Under the pieces are notes generated by a model that saw nothing but the letters and a program-made list of their open reading frames with translations, had not been told where the DNA came from and did no database searches. This document shows positions 50,201-63,482 of a DNA stretch of 64,000 nucleotides, in pieces (positions within the stretch are counted from its first letter, which is position 1; the number at the start of each line of letters is the position of its first letter). Source of the stretch: Epiperipatus broadwayi (Eukaryota > Onychophora > Udeonychophora > Euonychophora > Peripatidae); the NCBI GenBank assembly GCA_028023455.1, contig JAQFVV010000001.1, positions 18,783,611-18,847,610 on the forward strand. Reading direction: 5' to 3'. A program made the position numbers and the translations under genes.

Positions 50201-53200
50201 GGTAAACAATAACATATTTGTAATTCCTTTAGGACTAATGAGTAATAACAATCTAATGACCAGTTGATATACAAATATAGGCATGAAAAAAAAAGAAAGA
50301 ACTTATTTTGAATGCTAATTATGAAGATCTAATGAAGACTTTTCCAGGAAAATATCATGTGCAGTTCACTTAAAATAGACTTATCATTATATTTGATTAG
50401 AAATTACAATCTCATTTCTTTTCATAGTAAATAAATCAAAAATACTTTATAGTATGGATTTTAAAATATATATCTTAGAATCTGGTACCATTAAATTTGA
50501 TTTGTTAATATTGTAACAAATAAATAAAGTTACTTCCAGGCAACAGTAGATAAAATTACAGATATTATGCTGATCCTATTTTTTTCCCAATTACAATCTA
50601 TTCTTAATGCATTATATCAGTAAACAATATAATATTATGGAAAAGATTCAATTTTAATATAAAAATAAATGTTTCAATTATAAAAATCCAGAAAACATTT
50701 TCATAATATTACATAGAGAAAGTAGACTTAAATCTATTTTTAAATGCATTTTAATAGATAATTAATTCAATAGTAACATACAAGTAATAAAAGTAATTCC
50801 ACCATTGCAATTTCCAGGAATGAATTTTATATATCAACATTATTCAGATTACTTTATTTCTTCTTAGTTACACAAGTAAATAAATGAACTGAATAAACTT
50901 ATAGCTTGTGCACACATATGAGTTATAGTTAAAATAGATATTAATTTGCCATGACTACAACTGGTGTGTGATATTCATATAATTTTCAAATGCCTTAATT
51001 TCATATAATGTTTTTAATTGAACAGCATCTGTCTCAGTCCCTTCTATAGTATATTTTTATTTTGAAAAAATCAAATTAGTTTAAATTTAACGCATGTAGT
51101 ATAAATTTTTATGCCTTTCCTTTTTGGATTTAGCTGTATCTCATACTGCTTGTGGTCTAAATGGAAGTATTCCCCTTCCCATTTTTTGTAAATTGTCTTT
51201 TTTATTTTTCTACTTTTTATACAAATATTAATACTTGTTGTAAGTATGGCTTACAATAATAAAAAGCAAGTTTATTTCATTATAACAACTGAATGTAAGA
51301 AAGCATTCAACTCATTTCAGTTAAAAGTTATAAGTGAAAGTAATTTTATTTCTCTTTTGCATTTTAATAGCTATATTTTTTTTACTTAAATGTTGTAATA
51401 TTTGTTATAATCAATGCTTATAATAAAAAAATAAAATTTGGAATGATAATTATATAAAACGATTACTTTTCTTAGAAATGGTATAGGATACTTTTTGTGG
51501 CATTTATGTTACAAACTGCACTGCAGTCATTGTGGGGTAATTCGCTTAATATTAATTTCTTATATATGCACATATATATTCCAATATTTGACTCATCTAC
51601 ACAATCTTTGCTTTTTATAAAAAATATATAAATAATAAGTATATAAATAGTAATATTTTCCCCTCTGTACAATGTTATTTCTATAACACTGCAACTATGT
51701 ATACAATTACCAAAGGAAGTTACTTAATTATTTCACAAAATAAAATACAAGATTATTAAATATTTTGTTGCTTTAAAATATAATAACAAGTTTTTGAGAT
51801 TTTACTTTAATTTATTAATGTAATTTTTTATAAGTCTCTGCTGAATTGAAAATTTTTTTAGTATGGATAGTTACAATTGAAATCTTTATTTAAAAAAAAT
51901 ACTTTTATTCTTATATTCCTGTAATTTTAGTTTGAAGTTTTATTTGATATGTTCTTCATAAGCTTTTTGTTTTCATTATTTTTTATTCATAGTGTATTCC
52001 AATGAAAGTATTCATAATATTTATATTAGTCAATCAAAAAAAAAACAATGGTTAATTAACATTTAATTCATTAATTTATTTGTTCATGGGTTTAAACTGC
52101 AAATTTTGAAATTGTATTTCTCCAATGTAGTAAAATTGCATTGTACTGTATTTACGCATACACATTTAAATTTTATGGATTTCCAACAGTGTTATTGTTG
52201 AATTGTCTTATTATAAATAAATGGTATATTTTGTTGTTAAGTCTTGTTTAGAGTCTAAATATTATCTTATTCATATATCATTTTATCCAGAAATCTAAAC
52301 ATTATATAATTCATAATACAATTATATTTTATTCTAATTATTCAGAGTACATTCACATAAATTAGAGATAATAAATCACTTAGTTATATTGATTTACAGA
52401 TGTGAAGAATTCATTTAAGGTACAGAATATTTATTCATTTTCTTAAAATTTTTATTGATCACTATAATTTAATTGCAATTATTTAAAGAAGACTGCTTTA
52501 ATAATAAGCTATTATCTGCTTTATTAAACATTATTAGTGGATTACCATAATCACTTGAAATGGTTAAATTGTCTAAACCTCTAAGAAAATTTGGTTTAAG
52601 TTTTTAATAGATTCTGAGTGGTTATAAAATCCTTTACCCACTCTTGGTATTCATAGGCTATCCTAGGACTATATTATTCTAAATGAAGATTTTCTATGCA
52701 TTTTATTTTAATTAAAATATTCTCTATGAAAATTCATTCTTGTTACTATTATTGTACAATAGGTAGACATTATCTTTGGAATTATTGTATGTATTCTCAT
52801 ACTATTCATTAGGATACCATTCATTTGCTTAACAACTTATAAATAAAATAAAATAGGGACTATGAATAATGAATCCTAAGATGTTGCTATTATAATTCAG
52901 TGATGAGAAGAAATCATATTTTATATAAACTATTGTGAAAAGAAAAGCAAGGTAAGACAAACAAATAAATAAGATTTAAGAACATGATTATTCCTATCTA
53001 AAATCTGGAACTGTGGATCTGATCATAGAAATAAGATAGTAGAATAGTAGTTGTGAGGTGTAAGATTATATATCAGAGGGATGTAATAAAAGAAATTTTA
53101 TTATGAAAAGGTGAATGTATTATAACCAAACTAGTCTTGGTGCATGCTTTAATATTAAGAGTTTCTATAGTTTAAGAATGAGTTAAGAATTTTACTCTTC

Positions 53201-53855
53201 TTTATTTGAATTTTAATGATTATTAGCCTCTTTATAATACTTTGTTATTATTATTTTAATCCATGTAGTTCTTTTTATTGCTGGCATATATCAATAATAG
53301 AGAACATTGAGCTTAACCTAATATGATATGTATACTTTTGTCTAAATGTTATATTATTCTTTTATAGATATTATTGTCATTGTAGTTTTCATTAGTTATA
53401 ATATATATACTTTTAGGCCAAAGTGGACCAATGGAAGATGACACAATTCAGATCTATAATGCGTAATTTAATTTACATACTCTCAGGATTTAGTGCAATG
53501 TATATATACAAAATATCTTTTAAATAATCTACTATAAAGCAAAGATATCTATGGTAATTTTTTTGGTTAGAAAAATAAAGAAAGACAATGCATTGTCACT
53601 AAAATGGTTATTCTTTTAGAGATTTGTGATTCTTGCATTATCCTTCTGCTAGAAATATCTACATTTCCATATGTTGGTAAATATTCAATGGCTAGATTTA
53701 TTAATTTTATGTCAATAGAATGAATTCTATGCCATATTTTAAAGATTTTACTCCTTATGAGATAGATTAATTTTCTAAAAATATGTCTTGATGAATTTTA
53801 TTATCTCTTTGAAACTAACAGTGTTATAATAACAAATAGTTCCCAACTAGGATTT
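50201..53855. other. AT-rich DNA without a supported gene
   Basis: About 3.6 kb without a recognised gene or element. The small minus-strand frame at 51472-51672 has no features. Confidence 0.5.
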
Positions 53856-53859
53856 CCAA

Positions 53860-54185
53860 TTCCTCAACAAGCTTTATGATAAATGCTTAACTAGAAAAAG
53901 TATTTAAAATATTTTTGTCAGGACTCCCCCCCCAAACCTCTGACTATGGTTTCATGCTCTGGCACTTCTCAGAGAGGTGCTAGGGTAGGTTCAGACACTA
54001 CATCTAAAAACACTAACCCAAAGCCAGCATTTAACTAAAAGTTATCTATTGAGTGGAAAATCTGAAATTTTCAGACACATACATGTCTTCAAACCCAGAT
54101 ATCCAACTCAAATAGCTATATGGGGCTAAAAGATCTTCAGCCATACCATATATTAGTAGTCTTAGCAATATAACATTGCATAAGA
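53860..54185 (-). repeat. Dispersed core repeat, copy D
   Basis: Same order as the 34.4-kb unit: CCTCTGACTATGGTTTCATG, then ACTACATCTAAAAACACTAA, then TAGCTATATGGGGCTAAAAG. Clearly diverged. An odd C8 run lies at 53926-53933. It is preceded by TCCTCAACAAGCTTTATGAT, which recurs as a direct repeat at 54284 inside the neighbouring hairpin. Confidence 0.7.
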
Positions 54186-54195
54186 CTTAAGGCAG

Positions 54196-54404
54196 GAACT
54201 ATAAATAGTCAAAATAAGAGTCATAGATCACATGACTCTATACTCTTAAGCTTGTAAGTTATAAACAATGAGGATTGCCAATTCCTCAACAAGCTTTGTG
54301 ATAAATGCTTAGCTAGAGAAAGCATTTAAAATATCTCTGTCAGAACAAGCTTAAGAGTATAGGGTCATGTGATCTATGCCTCTTATTTTGACTATTTATA
54401 GTTC
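54196..54404. mobile_element. Hairpin element, 60-bp arms
   Basis: The left arm 54196-54255 (GAACTATAAATAGTCAAAAT to TACTCTTAAGCTTGT) and right arm 54345-54404 (ACAAGCTTAAGAGTA to ATTTTGACTATTTATAGTTC) are inverted copies with few mismatches. The loop contains a 60-bp direct repeat of 53862-53925. Confidence 0.85.
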
Positions 54405-55925
54405 ACAACTGTTTTTAATATAACTATGGGGCTGTGCTCCCTGACAATTTCAGTGCTGATTAGATTCTTTTGCAGGCTGTTTGTACACTGGAGTATTTTC
54501 ATCTGTACTAAAGTTATATTTTCCTTTTTTTTTGATAAGGCATTATTTACTTATTAGAAGATGTGTTTCTCTGAATTTATCTTCTTGAAAGTCTCTAATA
54601 TGTTGTGACATATATAGAATTTAAAACTTAAATCCATGTTTCTCCAATCACTTCTCATTCAACTTATTTATTAAGTATTTTTTTAAATTTAGAATAAAAC
54701 TAGCAAAAAAAAATTTAATAGCACATCTAAATTATTTCAGTATGTATGATAATCAATTATAGATGCAAGTTGTAATTTATTAGTCATAGCAACCCAATTA
54801 ACTTATGATTGTATACATATAAGATAAACAATTTCAATATATATTAACTTATTCAAAAAAAAATTTAAATATTTATAATAAAATGTTATTTGTCTATAAG
54901 AATTAATTTAAGTTCTATTTGCCAACATCACCTCATTCTCTTTTTTTGTTTTTTTATTTAATATATATTTAGTACTGCACATTATTATTTTATTAACTGG
55001 GTCAAAGCAAATTTAATGTTAAACAAATTCATAGTTAATAGTTTTTTTAGTACAGATGCTATGAAATTAAAAGTTTAATTTTATCTACACTTAATTATGA
55101 TATCATATATATTAGAATCTTATAAGAGCTGCCAAAAATGTTAATAATAAAACATTGTTTCTTTATAAAGAAAAATTCAAGTTAAATAAGTCTGTATTAA
55201 CTATTTCATAAAATTATCTTTAATCTTTTTCTTATTTTTATTTAACATATATTTAACACACAACACTACATTTTCTTATTTTATTAAGTAAGTCAGAGCA
55301 AGTTAATTCTTAAATAAATAATTATTAATACTTTTTCAGAATACTGTATTTTCTACTATAAATGCTGTTTCTGCAAGGTTTTTGACAACAGTTTGTTCTT
55401 TTTTTATATAATTACTGACAGAAAGAAGAAATTTTAGTCCATTATTAATGGATATACATCTGGAATTTTTAGTAAACTGTGTCATTTGCTTCTATCTGTA
55501 TTACATAAAATCACCACTTATGATTATATATATATATAAGTCAGACAAAATGTTCATAATGTCTAGAGTTTGGTTGAAGAAAGAAATTTTCTATTGACTG
55601 AAAGAAAACACATTGATTTCTCTTCGAGATCTTAAAGGAATTGAGTGGGACAAATTCCTGTCAACTTCATACATTTATTTTGCAGCCATTATTACTATGT
55701 GATTATTCATATCATATATGAATAGGAATGAGCTATTCATCAACATGCCTTAGCCACTTTATTGGCTTTTTATCTGTGAGTTTAAGATCAAGAAGCTTCA
55801 TGGTCTCTCTTCTCGGTTACCTGATATGTCTTAATTAAAATATCAGTTTGAATTTTCTGGAAAGCAAAATTAAAGTGTGAGTGAATTAACATTTTTTCTC
55901 TCAAATAAATATTTATAATCATAAT
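54405..55925. other. AT-rich DNA without a supported gene
   Basis: No gene or repeat recognised. Confidence 0.5.
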
Positions 55926-55929
55926 AGAC

Positions 55930-58690
55930 AAAATGAAATTATGGCCTCATTCCCAGGAGGCTAAATCACCAGCCAAGGCAGCATTTGGCAGCCAAAGATG
56001 GCTAGTGCTAAAAATCTTCTTATCTTAAACCCAGGGTGCCATTTTATGGTAAACTTTTATTTAGGTACTTACAACTGCAGATTACTTTTTAGTAAAAAAA
56101 AAGGCTGCAAGAACTGGAAGAGCTGTATAATATTAATTGGGTTATTATCAGATGTTGTCAAGGTAAAAAAAAGATGTAGAGACAATAGATTTAAATAGTG
56201 GACATATACTGTATTACAAAGGCACAAATATTGGAAGTACAAATAGAGTAGGATTCATTATAAATAAAAAGTGGATGAATTACATTGTGGTTATTAATGG
56301 TGTAACTGTCAGAGAGGTAGGATTAGTTATTCAACGTAATGTTATGTACCAAATGCAGATAATTGAGGTTTATACCCCAATAAATTTGATGAAAAAATAG
56401 AGAATTTTTATATGTATATACACAAGTCAAACAAAAGAGAATTCAATGCTAGATTTGGTAAACAATTGAAAGAGGAAAGTGCTATAAGTAAATTCGGTTA
56501 TGGAGATAGAAATTATAGAGGACATAAACATGTAATTTACAAAAAAATAAAAACTTTATATTGTGAATTTCTTTTTTTTAAAAAAATGCTAAATGAAAAT
56601 GAACATGGAAACATTTAAACAAGGGTGCAGCAAAATCAGATTATATTTTGATTAATTGAAAATATATATTTCAAGGTTTTAATATTCTTAATAAGTAGAA
56701 AACCAGGATGTGATCATTAATTAACGAAATGTAAGATATATGTTAATCTGAAACTAGAGAGACAAAAATTATTTAGAAAAACAGATCACAGTTGAGATTC
56801 CTAATCTTCAGAAATATTCCAATGAATTTAAAACTTTCAAATTGTTTTCAAATATTAATAGATTTTAAGATATTGATACACTTTTAAACGTTGCAACAAG
56901 ACAGCTAGTGCAAAATGTCAGCAATTGGTCAGTAAAATTTTTACTGAGACAAAACAATTTTTGAGAAAATGAATATGATAATATATAAAAATTATGCATT
57001 AAAAATAACTGAATAACTAGAATTTTGTAAAATTGTGCAAAAATAGTTGATAATGATATAAGAAAATATAATTATAAAATAATAAAGAAAACTATAGAAG
57101 AAAATAAAAGTCTTAAGAATATAACAACAACTTTGTATTATTAGGAAACTTATTTCTGGAATAAGAAAAATAGATAGAATACTAAAAAAAAAGAGGACTT
57201 TATGATATGTGTAGAAGAATCCTATCAAGATGTATACAGCTATAAAGAACAAGAAAAGTACCTCCTATAACTATTATATCTTCTGAATTGCCCACAATTT
57301 TAAATGAAGAAGTGAGATATGCAATAATGATGGAATTATAATTGAAATCTTAAAAAAAAACAAGTGAAGAAATAAAAAATTGTTTTGACAAAATTATATA
57401 CCAAGTGTTGAAATGATGAAGGTGTACCAGATGATTGGAAGAATTCAGTATTAATATTAAAAAAATGATAAAGAAGATATTAGAAATTTCAGATCCCTAT
57501 CAATCTTTTATCAATTTTTTAGAAAATTTTTACCAAGATAATTACAACTTGTCTACAGCAAACTTTGGATTTTAACCAACTCAAAAAATAAGTTGAATTT
57601 AAAAGTGTTTTAATATAGTGGATCACATCCAAGTATTGAGAGAAGTTATAAAAAGAATCAAAGAATATGAGTTGGCATTATGCTTTGGATTTATATATTA
57701 TAAAAAGGTATTTGATTCTATATGCATTTCTTTAGAGATTAAAGCATTGGATCATCAAGTTATAAACCCAGAATATTATCATATTATAAAGAATATTTAT
57801 AAAAATTCACCAACAATAATTATATTACATAATGATACTAGAAATATTAATTTTAAGAAAGTTGTATGACAGGGTGACTCCATATTTCCAAACTTTTTGC
57901 AGTTGTTTTCCAATAAGTACTTTGTTGATTAAAATGGGAAGCTAAGGGAATAAAAGTAAATGGAGATTATTTAAGTCATCAAGATTTTTCAGATTATGTA
58001 ATTATTTTTTTGACATTGATGCTTTAGAGCTTCAGGTCATGTTGTAATAGTTATTAGATAAAAGTAAGAAAGAAGGACTAAAGGTAAATGTTAAAAAACT
58101 AAAGTAATGTTCAATGAATTTTCTCAAAAGAAAAAAATAAAGATGTATAATAACGAGTTAGAAGAAGTTAACAACTATAAATACCTTGGTCAGGGTATTA
58201 CTGCAGATGGAAACATAATGGACAAAATTAATTATAAAATAAAATGTTCTTGAACTTTTTTAGTTAGAAATAGCATAATATTAAAAAAAAAATGTGTCTA
58301 TGTGTTTAAAAGGAAAATTTTTAATAAATGTGTTTTACCAGTTATTATTTATGAATCTGAGATGTGGTCTCTTAACAGAAAAGTAATACAGAGACTTCTG
58401 GTTTCTCAATGATATATGAAAAATACATATTAGGAGTAACAAGAAGAGATTGAAGTAGAATTGAGCTGGTTCTATTACTCAAAGTGGCGATAATAGAGAG
58501 ATAGTTGAAATCTTAAATTGGATATCAAAAATGTGTAAAAGATTTTAAAAGAGACCACATATGATATGGATAGATCTGGAATGGTATGAAAAAGAGAGGC
58601 TAGGGATTAGAGAAGATGGATTGAACTTGGAGAGATCATACTGTAATGAATTGTTAATGGTTGAAAATGATGATGAAAATGATCTGGAAT
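55930..58690 (+). pseudogene. Nearly full-length but broken RTE-like retrotransposon, copy 2
   Basis: Best-preserved retroelement of the window. Endonuclease part: LGTYNCRLL (about 56060-56085, the GTWNVRSL start), a shifted frame with LQELEELYNIN, YYKG then RVGFIINKKWMNYI near 56200-56285, and FNARFGKQL (about 56441, the DFNARVG block). Reverse transcriptase part: an open segment at 57618-57869 with DHIQVLREVIKRIKEYELAL, then FIYYKKVFDS (FIDYEKAFDS expected), and QGDSI right after a stop at 57867. KYLGQGITADGN lies near 58177-58210, and LPVIIYESEMWSL near 58335-58370. The catalytic ADD box reads FSDYVII near 57985-58010, so it is mutated. The end reads RRWIELGE and closes in GATGATGAAAATGAT-type repeats, like the short 3' tandem repeats of RTE elements. 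Multiple stops and frameshifts make it inactive. Confidence 0.85.
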
Positions 58691-59589
58691 TTGGGAATAA
58701 ATTTTATATCATTAATTATCATTAAATCAATCCATTCCCATACGTAATCTAACAAAAACTAAAAATTCTATTATACAATGAATAAACTCATTTTTTATAG
58801 TTATTACAAAAATTCCTAAATTGTATGCATTAATTGAATATAATTTTTAAACGATAAATGCAGAAAAAATTTCAGTAAGAGTAGAATATTTAACTTCATT
58901 CTAGTAATCTTACTATAAATCTAATAAATAGTAATATATAATTTATAATAATTCTTAAAAGAATATTTATAATGTAAAATAACGTAAATCACTATTTATT
59001 CGTTAAATTTAGAATAAGATAAATAAAACAGAATAAAATACCTATGCCTTATGTAATTAGTTAATGAATTTAAAGATTGTATTTATTGAATGCTTAGCAA
59101 ATATCAATCTCTATACATTACAGTATGGGATAAAAGTTTTATATTTAAATAAAAAAATATTAGAAATGGAGTCATAAATAATAGATAGTGTATTGTTGAA
59201 AAATGAATCACATAGGCTTTATCATTATTTATAATTCAGTGGCAAAGAGATCATGTTATATAGTTTTACAGATTCCATTATATATTATTTTATATAATAA
59301 ATGTTTTTCATGCATTATTACTAATTGCAAATAATAAAAAAAGATTGAGAAAAAAAGTGAAAGATGAGTTTTACAATGAATATTTCACCCAATCTATGAA
59401 TAACAAATACTTAATCAAATAATACATGCTATATTGTTAGTCTATTTAAGTTAATATCTTTTGATACTATGTATTCATTTCATCTACAGTAAATGTGTTT
59501 TTTTCTGACTGACTTCACCATCTTTATTAAGTGTAGTTTTTTTTTTTTTTTCTGTAATCTGTCTTCAGACCTAACTTCATTGTTAATGT
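58691..59589. other. AT-rich DNA without a supported feature
   Basis: Nothing recognised between the RTE copy and the MITE scrap at 59590. Confidence 0.5.
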
Positions 59590-59609
59590 GCAAAACTCTC
59601 CATACAGTA
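59590..59609 (+). mobile_element. Scrap of the ACTCTCCATACAGT MITE end
   Basis: GCAAAACTCTCCATACAGTA is identical in style to the ends of the elements at 43829 and 47205. No partner arm is nearby, so it is a truncated copy. Confidence 0.7.
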
Positions 59610-59939
59610 ATGTCATGGTGATCATATGATGTTCATTAAAAACAGTACAATTTGTGGCAAGTTTAAAGTATCTTAAAAATACTACTTATAATATACAAGA
59701 CACTGTCATTTTCATAAAAAAAAAAGCATGCTTAAAAATACATAAAGAATTTTTAATCAGTTTGTTAATATAATTTACATCAAAATGCTCATTATAATGA
59801 TGAACTACAGTAGTATATAAATATTAACACATTCAACAATCCATCTTAAAATTTTGCTGCTATATTTTCAGAATATTACAACACATCTTTAATAAATAAA
59901 AAAATTCCACCTCTTTTATTTACAAAAATATGGAATTTT

Positions 59940-61340
59940 GTTTTCTTTTTTTAAAAAGAAAGGAAATAGGAATAAATTGCTTTATACAGAATTAAATTAA
60001 TGAAAAACCCTTATAACTATAATTAAATTCCCTCTTTTTTTAATTGTTAAATGAGTCAGAAACACGTTTAAGTGTGTGTTTAACCTCAACTTCCAAGTCT
60101 GCATTTCTTTCTATAAAGTTATCAGAATCATTAAATTGATTCACATTTTCAAACTAATAGATATGCAATCTAAAAGTTTCTTAGTTTTAGAAGATTAATT
60201 ACTAACCCCAATTTTTATAAGTTGCACTCAAAAAATCAATAATGTTCTATATATTTTTAAAAAGAATAAAATTAAGACAATCATCAATATAATGTAAACA
60301 AAGGAACCAGAAAGAATAATCTGCTATTTTCTTTTAATAAAATCATATTAAAAACATCATTATTTAATCTATAGCAAACATTATTTCTGTAACTGATAAA
60401 TGTTCCTATAAACTATTCAAAGACTACCGTCTTAAAAATGAAAACGTTAAAGCTAGTACACGTTGTTACTTAACATCAGCTTTCTTATCACATGATATAT
60501 TTTTGATACTAGCATGTAGAACATGTAAAATAGTCTATGAAATTTGGTGAACAACCATTAACTCTCAAGGGTTGCCATAAGTCTTTTTATTAACTGAAAT
60601 GTCTTAATAAAATGGATATGAACAAGATATAATTTACATCTTTCTCATAATACTTTTTGTATTTTGCTGAAAATTAAAAACATCTTAAGTACATTTTGAT
60701 TTTCTATAATTAAACTAAGTCATTGATGTCTGGAAACAATCTCTTCAATAAATCAGTAAAATTATTGCCCACTATGTTCTATTGCTGTTATTTTATAAAT
60801 TAAAACAATAAAAACATTTTTAATATCATGCTGCATGAGTCCATGGATTATTGTATTATTAAATAGTTCCAATAGTTTTACAACTAATATATTTCCATAA
60901 TATTTTATTTTTCTAACATCTGAACAAAGCCTGCATTCTTTCTAATTTTATGATTATAAAGGTTGCTACTGTAACATTATCAATTTGAATATACTCCCTA
61001 CAAATATAAATGAATTTGTAGAATAGGGACATCAATAGAATCAATCTTCAAATCATTTATTCATCATTAAAACTGGATAAAGTAGACAAAATAGACTTTC
61101 TATCCCTTCAAAAAATATCATTCTTATATAAAAATCCCCAAACACTGCTTTAATAAATTATAGCATTATCCTTCAAACCTGGGTGTTACTTTTAATTGTA
61201 AAAAAGATCTAAGGTAAATACAATTAACAATTGCCTATACTTTTTTTGCAATTCTAACACAATAATTATTCTTAAGTCTTCTTGTAAGTTATTAACATTG
61301 TATTTGTATTTCTATTTGTTAATGAATCTTGTTACTCATA
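59940..61340 (-). pseudogene. Decayed LINE reverse transcriptase
   Basis: Reading the minus strand from right to left: LLELFNNTIIHGLMQHDIKN (60785-60860) matches the region before the fingers (L..LF...W..G..P.DxK), followed by VFIVLIYK. VKxxxVLALTFSF (60444-60473) matches the VKQGCVLAPTLF block. HYIDDCLNFIL (60262-60294) is the catalytic xADD box with the two aspartates kept. Next comes NWGLVIN (the GLxxN block), then NADLEVEVKHTLKRVSDSFN (60040-60100), matching the IDxEIxxRIxKAxxAFxxL block that follows FTYLG. LILYKAIYSYFLSF near 59990 fits the VYKAVVLxTLLY end. Upstream scraps to about 61340 fit the linker before the reverse transcriptase. Many stops and frame changes are present. The family is widespread in animal genomes; the exact clade was not determined. 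Confidence 0.7.
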
Positions 61341-61344
61341 TTAT

Positions 61345-62690
61345 TAAGTTGATTTGTTTTAATCAAGTCATAATAATGTAATTATTGATAAAAACGTTTT
61401 AAATTTTTTGTTTTTAGTGGACCCTAGAATAAACTTAATTATATCTACAAGACTCTCCTTCAATGATTTCATGTCTCAATAATATAAAGTGAAAATCCAA
61501 AATTAAATATTTAACTTTATAACAAGTGTTCAAACTTAGTTCAAGCTTTGTTTTCAAAAAATAACAATAAATTTTCTGAAAAAGCATTTATATAAAATCT
61601 AATTATCTTTTGAACCTGTAATCTTTCCAACAATCTATATAAATTAAATTTTTTTCACACTCTAGCTCTTGGCTGTAACTAAATATGTATGTAGTCAATT
61701 TTTGATTATGGATGCATCTGATTTTTTTATGATTTACTTGTCTAAACAAAACATTCCTGATTTTTCTCAGCTTTAAATAAAAATTCATTACAAGTCATTG
61801 TATGACTATAGTTTACTCTTTTTATTAACACAAGCAGTAAAATTTCCAAAAAGAAAAAATATTTTGTTAATTGTTATGATACAATAACATTATCCAATTT
61901 AAAGTAAAAAAAATTCAATCAGAATTTTCTAAATTTAATTATGAGATAAGGTCACTAATAAGATGGAAATAGATACTATAGCATAAAACAATCTTTATTA
62001 CTATTAGCTTTCCATCAATGTATTTGAAAATTCAAAGAATAAAATACATCAAGTAAGACCTTATGGGGATCCTAATATTATTCAATTTACTTGCACTTGA
62101 TAAATTGATCTTCTAAAATACCTTATTATTTACTTGAATATCCTTACTTCCAATATTTAAATCTATAAGAATCTACATTAAACAAAATATGTACCCTGAT
62201 AAATATAGTAATATTTATTTTATTATTACTGCTACCTTCTGCTTTTTAACATTGCCATTATTGATATTGCAACTACTTCTAGTTCTTAATTTTTTTTATT
62301 TGCAAACTGCAGTTACATATCAAGATTTTGTGAGTCAGGTCATTTAAAACTTCTATTTTTTTTAGCTTCATTCATCTTTCTTTTAGGAGAAAGAAGTTTT
62401 TAAGAAGAAATATCAAACATATGATAATTTTTCCAATAAAATATTTATTTCAAATTTAGTTTGAACTATCTCATTATTAATTGTGTGTCTCATATAAGAA
62501 CACACAACTAATGAGTTTTTTATTGCTGAACCTGTCATTGATTTGCTTTTTCGATGCTAAACACTTTGTATATTTACACATTTATACAGAAAAAAAATTA
62601 TGATAAAAAAATTTGTGTAATTCACTAAATGAAATATGGTTGTGTAAACATACACTCTCATTTTCTCAGCTGGTACAAAGTAGAGGCTCA
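61345..62690. other. AT-rich DNA, possible 5' continuation of the minus-strand LINE
   Basis: The 61-codon minus-strand frame at 61603-61788 is lysine- and arginine-rich and could be part of the linker or endonuclease of the LINE to its left. No diagnostic motif was seen. Confidence 0.3.
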
Positions 62691-62873
62691 TGATAAAATA
62701 TATCTATACCAATTGACTTAAAAATAGTAATGTTAAAAAAATTAATAAATAAAATAAATGAATATGAACATAGAAAGAAGTTTAAAAAGTAGGTTTGTAT
62801 CAGAAACACAGAGCACACAAAAAAAGCAGGAAAGATTTATGCATCAGAAAAATACCTAGCATTGAATAATTGA

Positions 62874-63040
62874 TTACCCATTTAGACTAATATTGGACAG
62901 TTTGGCTTTCTCTGCTTTAAACAGATTATAAATTTGATTAGAACCTGATAAATCCATTTTATTCAATTTAAATTCAAACTCAAAGTTAAGTGGTAGCAAT
63001 CCTACATAAACTCCTAATAATTTATTTGAATAAAAAATTA
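62874..63040 (-). pseudogene. L1-like LINE fragment after the reverse transcriptase
   Basis: About 55 codons open on the minus strand, reading LLGVYVGLLPLNFEFEFKLN and ending AKLSNISLNG before a TAA. This fits the YLGVxxG...P.N......L.K........LSLxGK block just after the catalytic domain in L1/Tx1-like elements. No further motif is clear on either side. Confidence 0.5.
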
Positions 63041-63269
63041 TGGGAACCTAAATATGGTTATAATCAAGATTTTTTTAATATTTTTGATCACAAAACTCAT
63101 TCACAAATAATTTTGTATTCTTCAATCTGTTCTTATTATGTAATATAATAGGCATTATTTATTTATATATATTTAAAAATTTTATTTTGTGGGTTAATCT
63201 GTGTAAGAGTTTAATTAGATATTCCAACATTTCAACTTTATCACACAAGCCCTCAACTGGGAAAGAATA

Positions 63270-63319
63270 CTATATATATATATATATATATATCTGTAAC
63301 CTGGGAATATATTCGTATG

Positions 63320-63360
<41 letters not shown>

Positions 63361-63395
63361 GGAGATATATTCGTATGAACATATATATATATATC

Positions 63396-63433
<38 letters not shown>

Positions 63434-63482
63434 ATATATATATATATATGTAGAGAGAAGAGACAAATATATATATATATAT
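63270..63482. repeat. Cluster of (TA)n tracts with two GATATATTCGTATGAACATA units
   Basis: (TA)n runs at about 63271-63291, 63321-63355 and 63380-63416, then AG repeats (63417-63432), then further TA runs to 63482. Two nearly identical spacers, (G/A)ATATATTCGTATGAACATA, occur at about 63306 and 63365. The overlapping Tyr-Ile-rich frames on both strands are artefacts. Confidence 0.9.
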
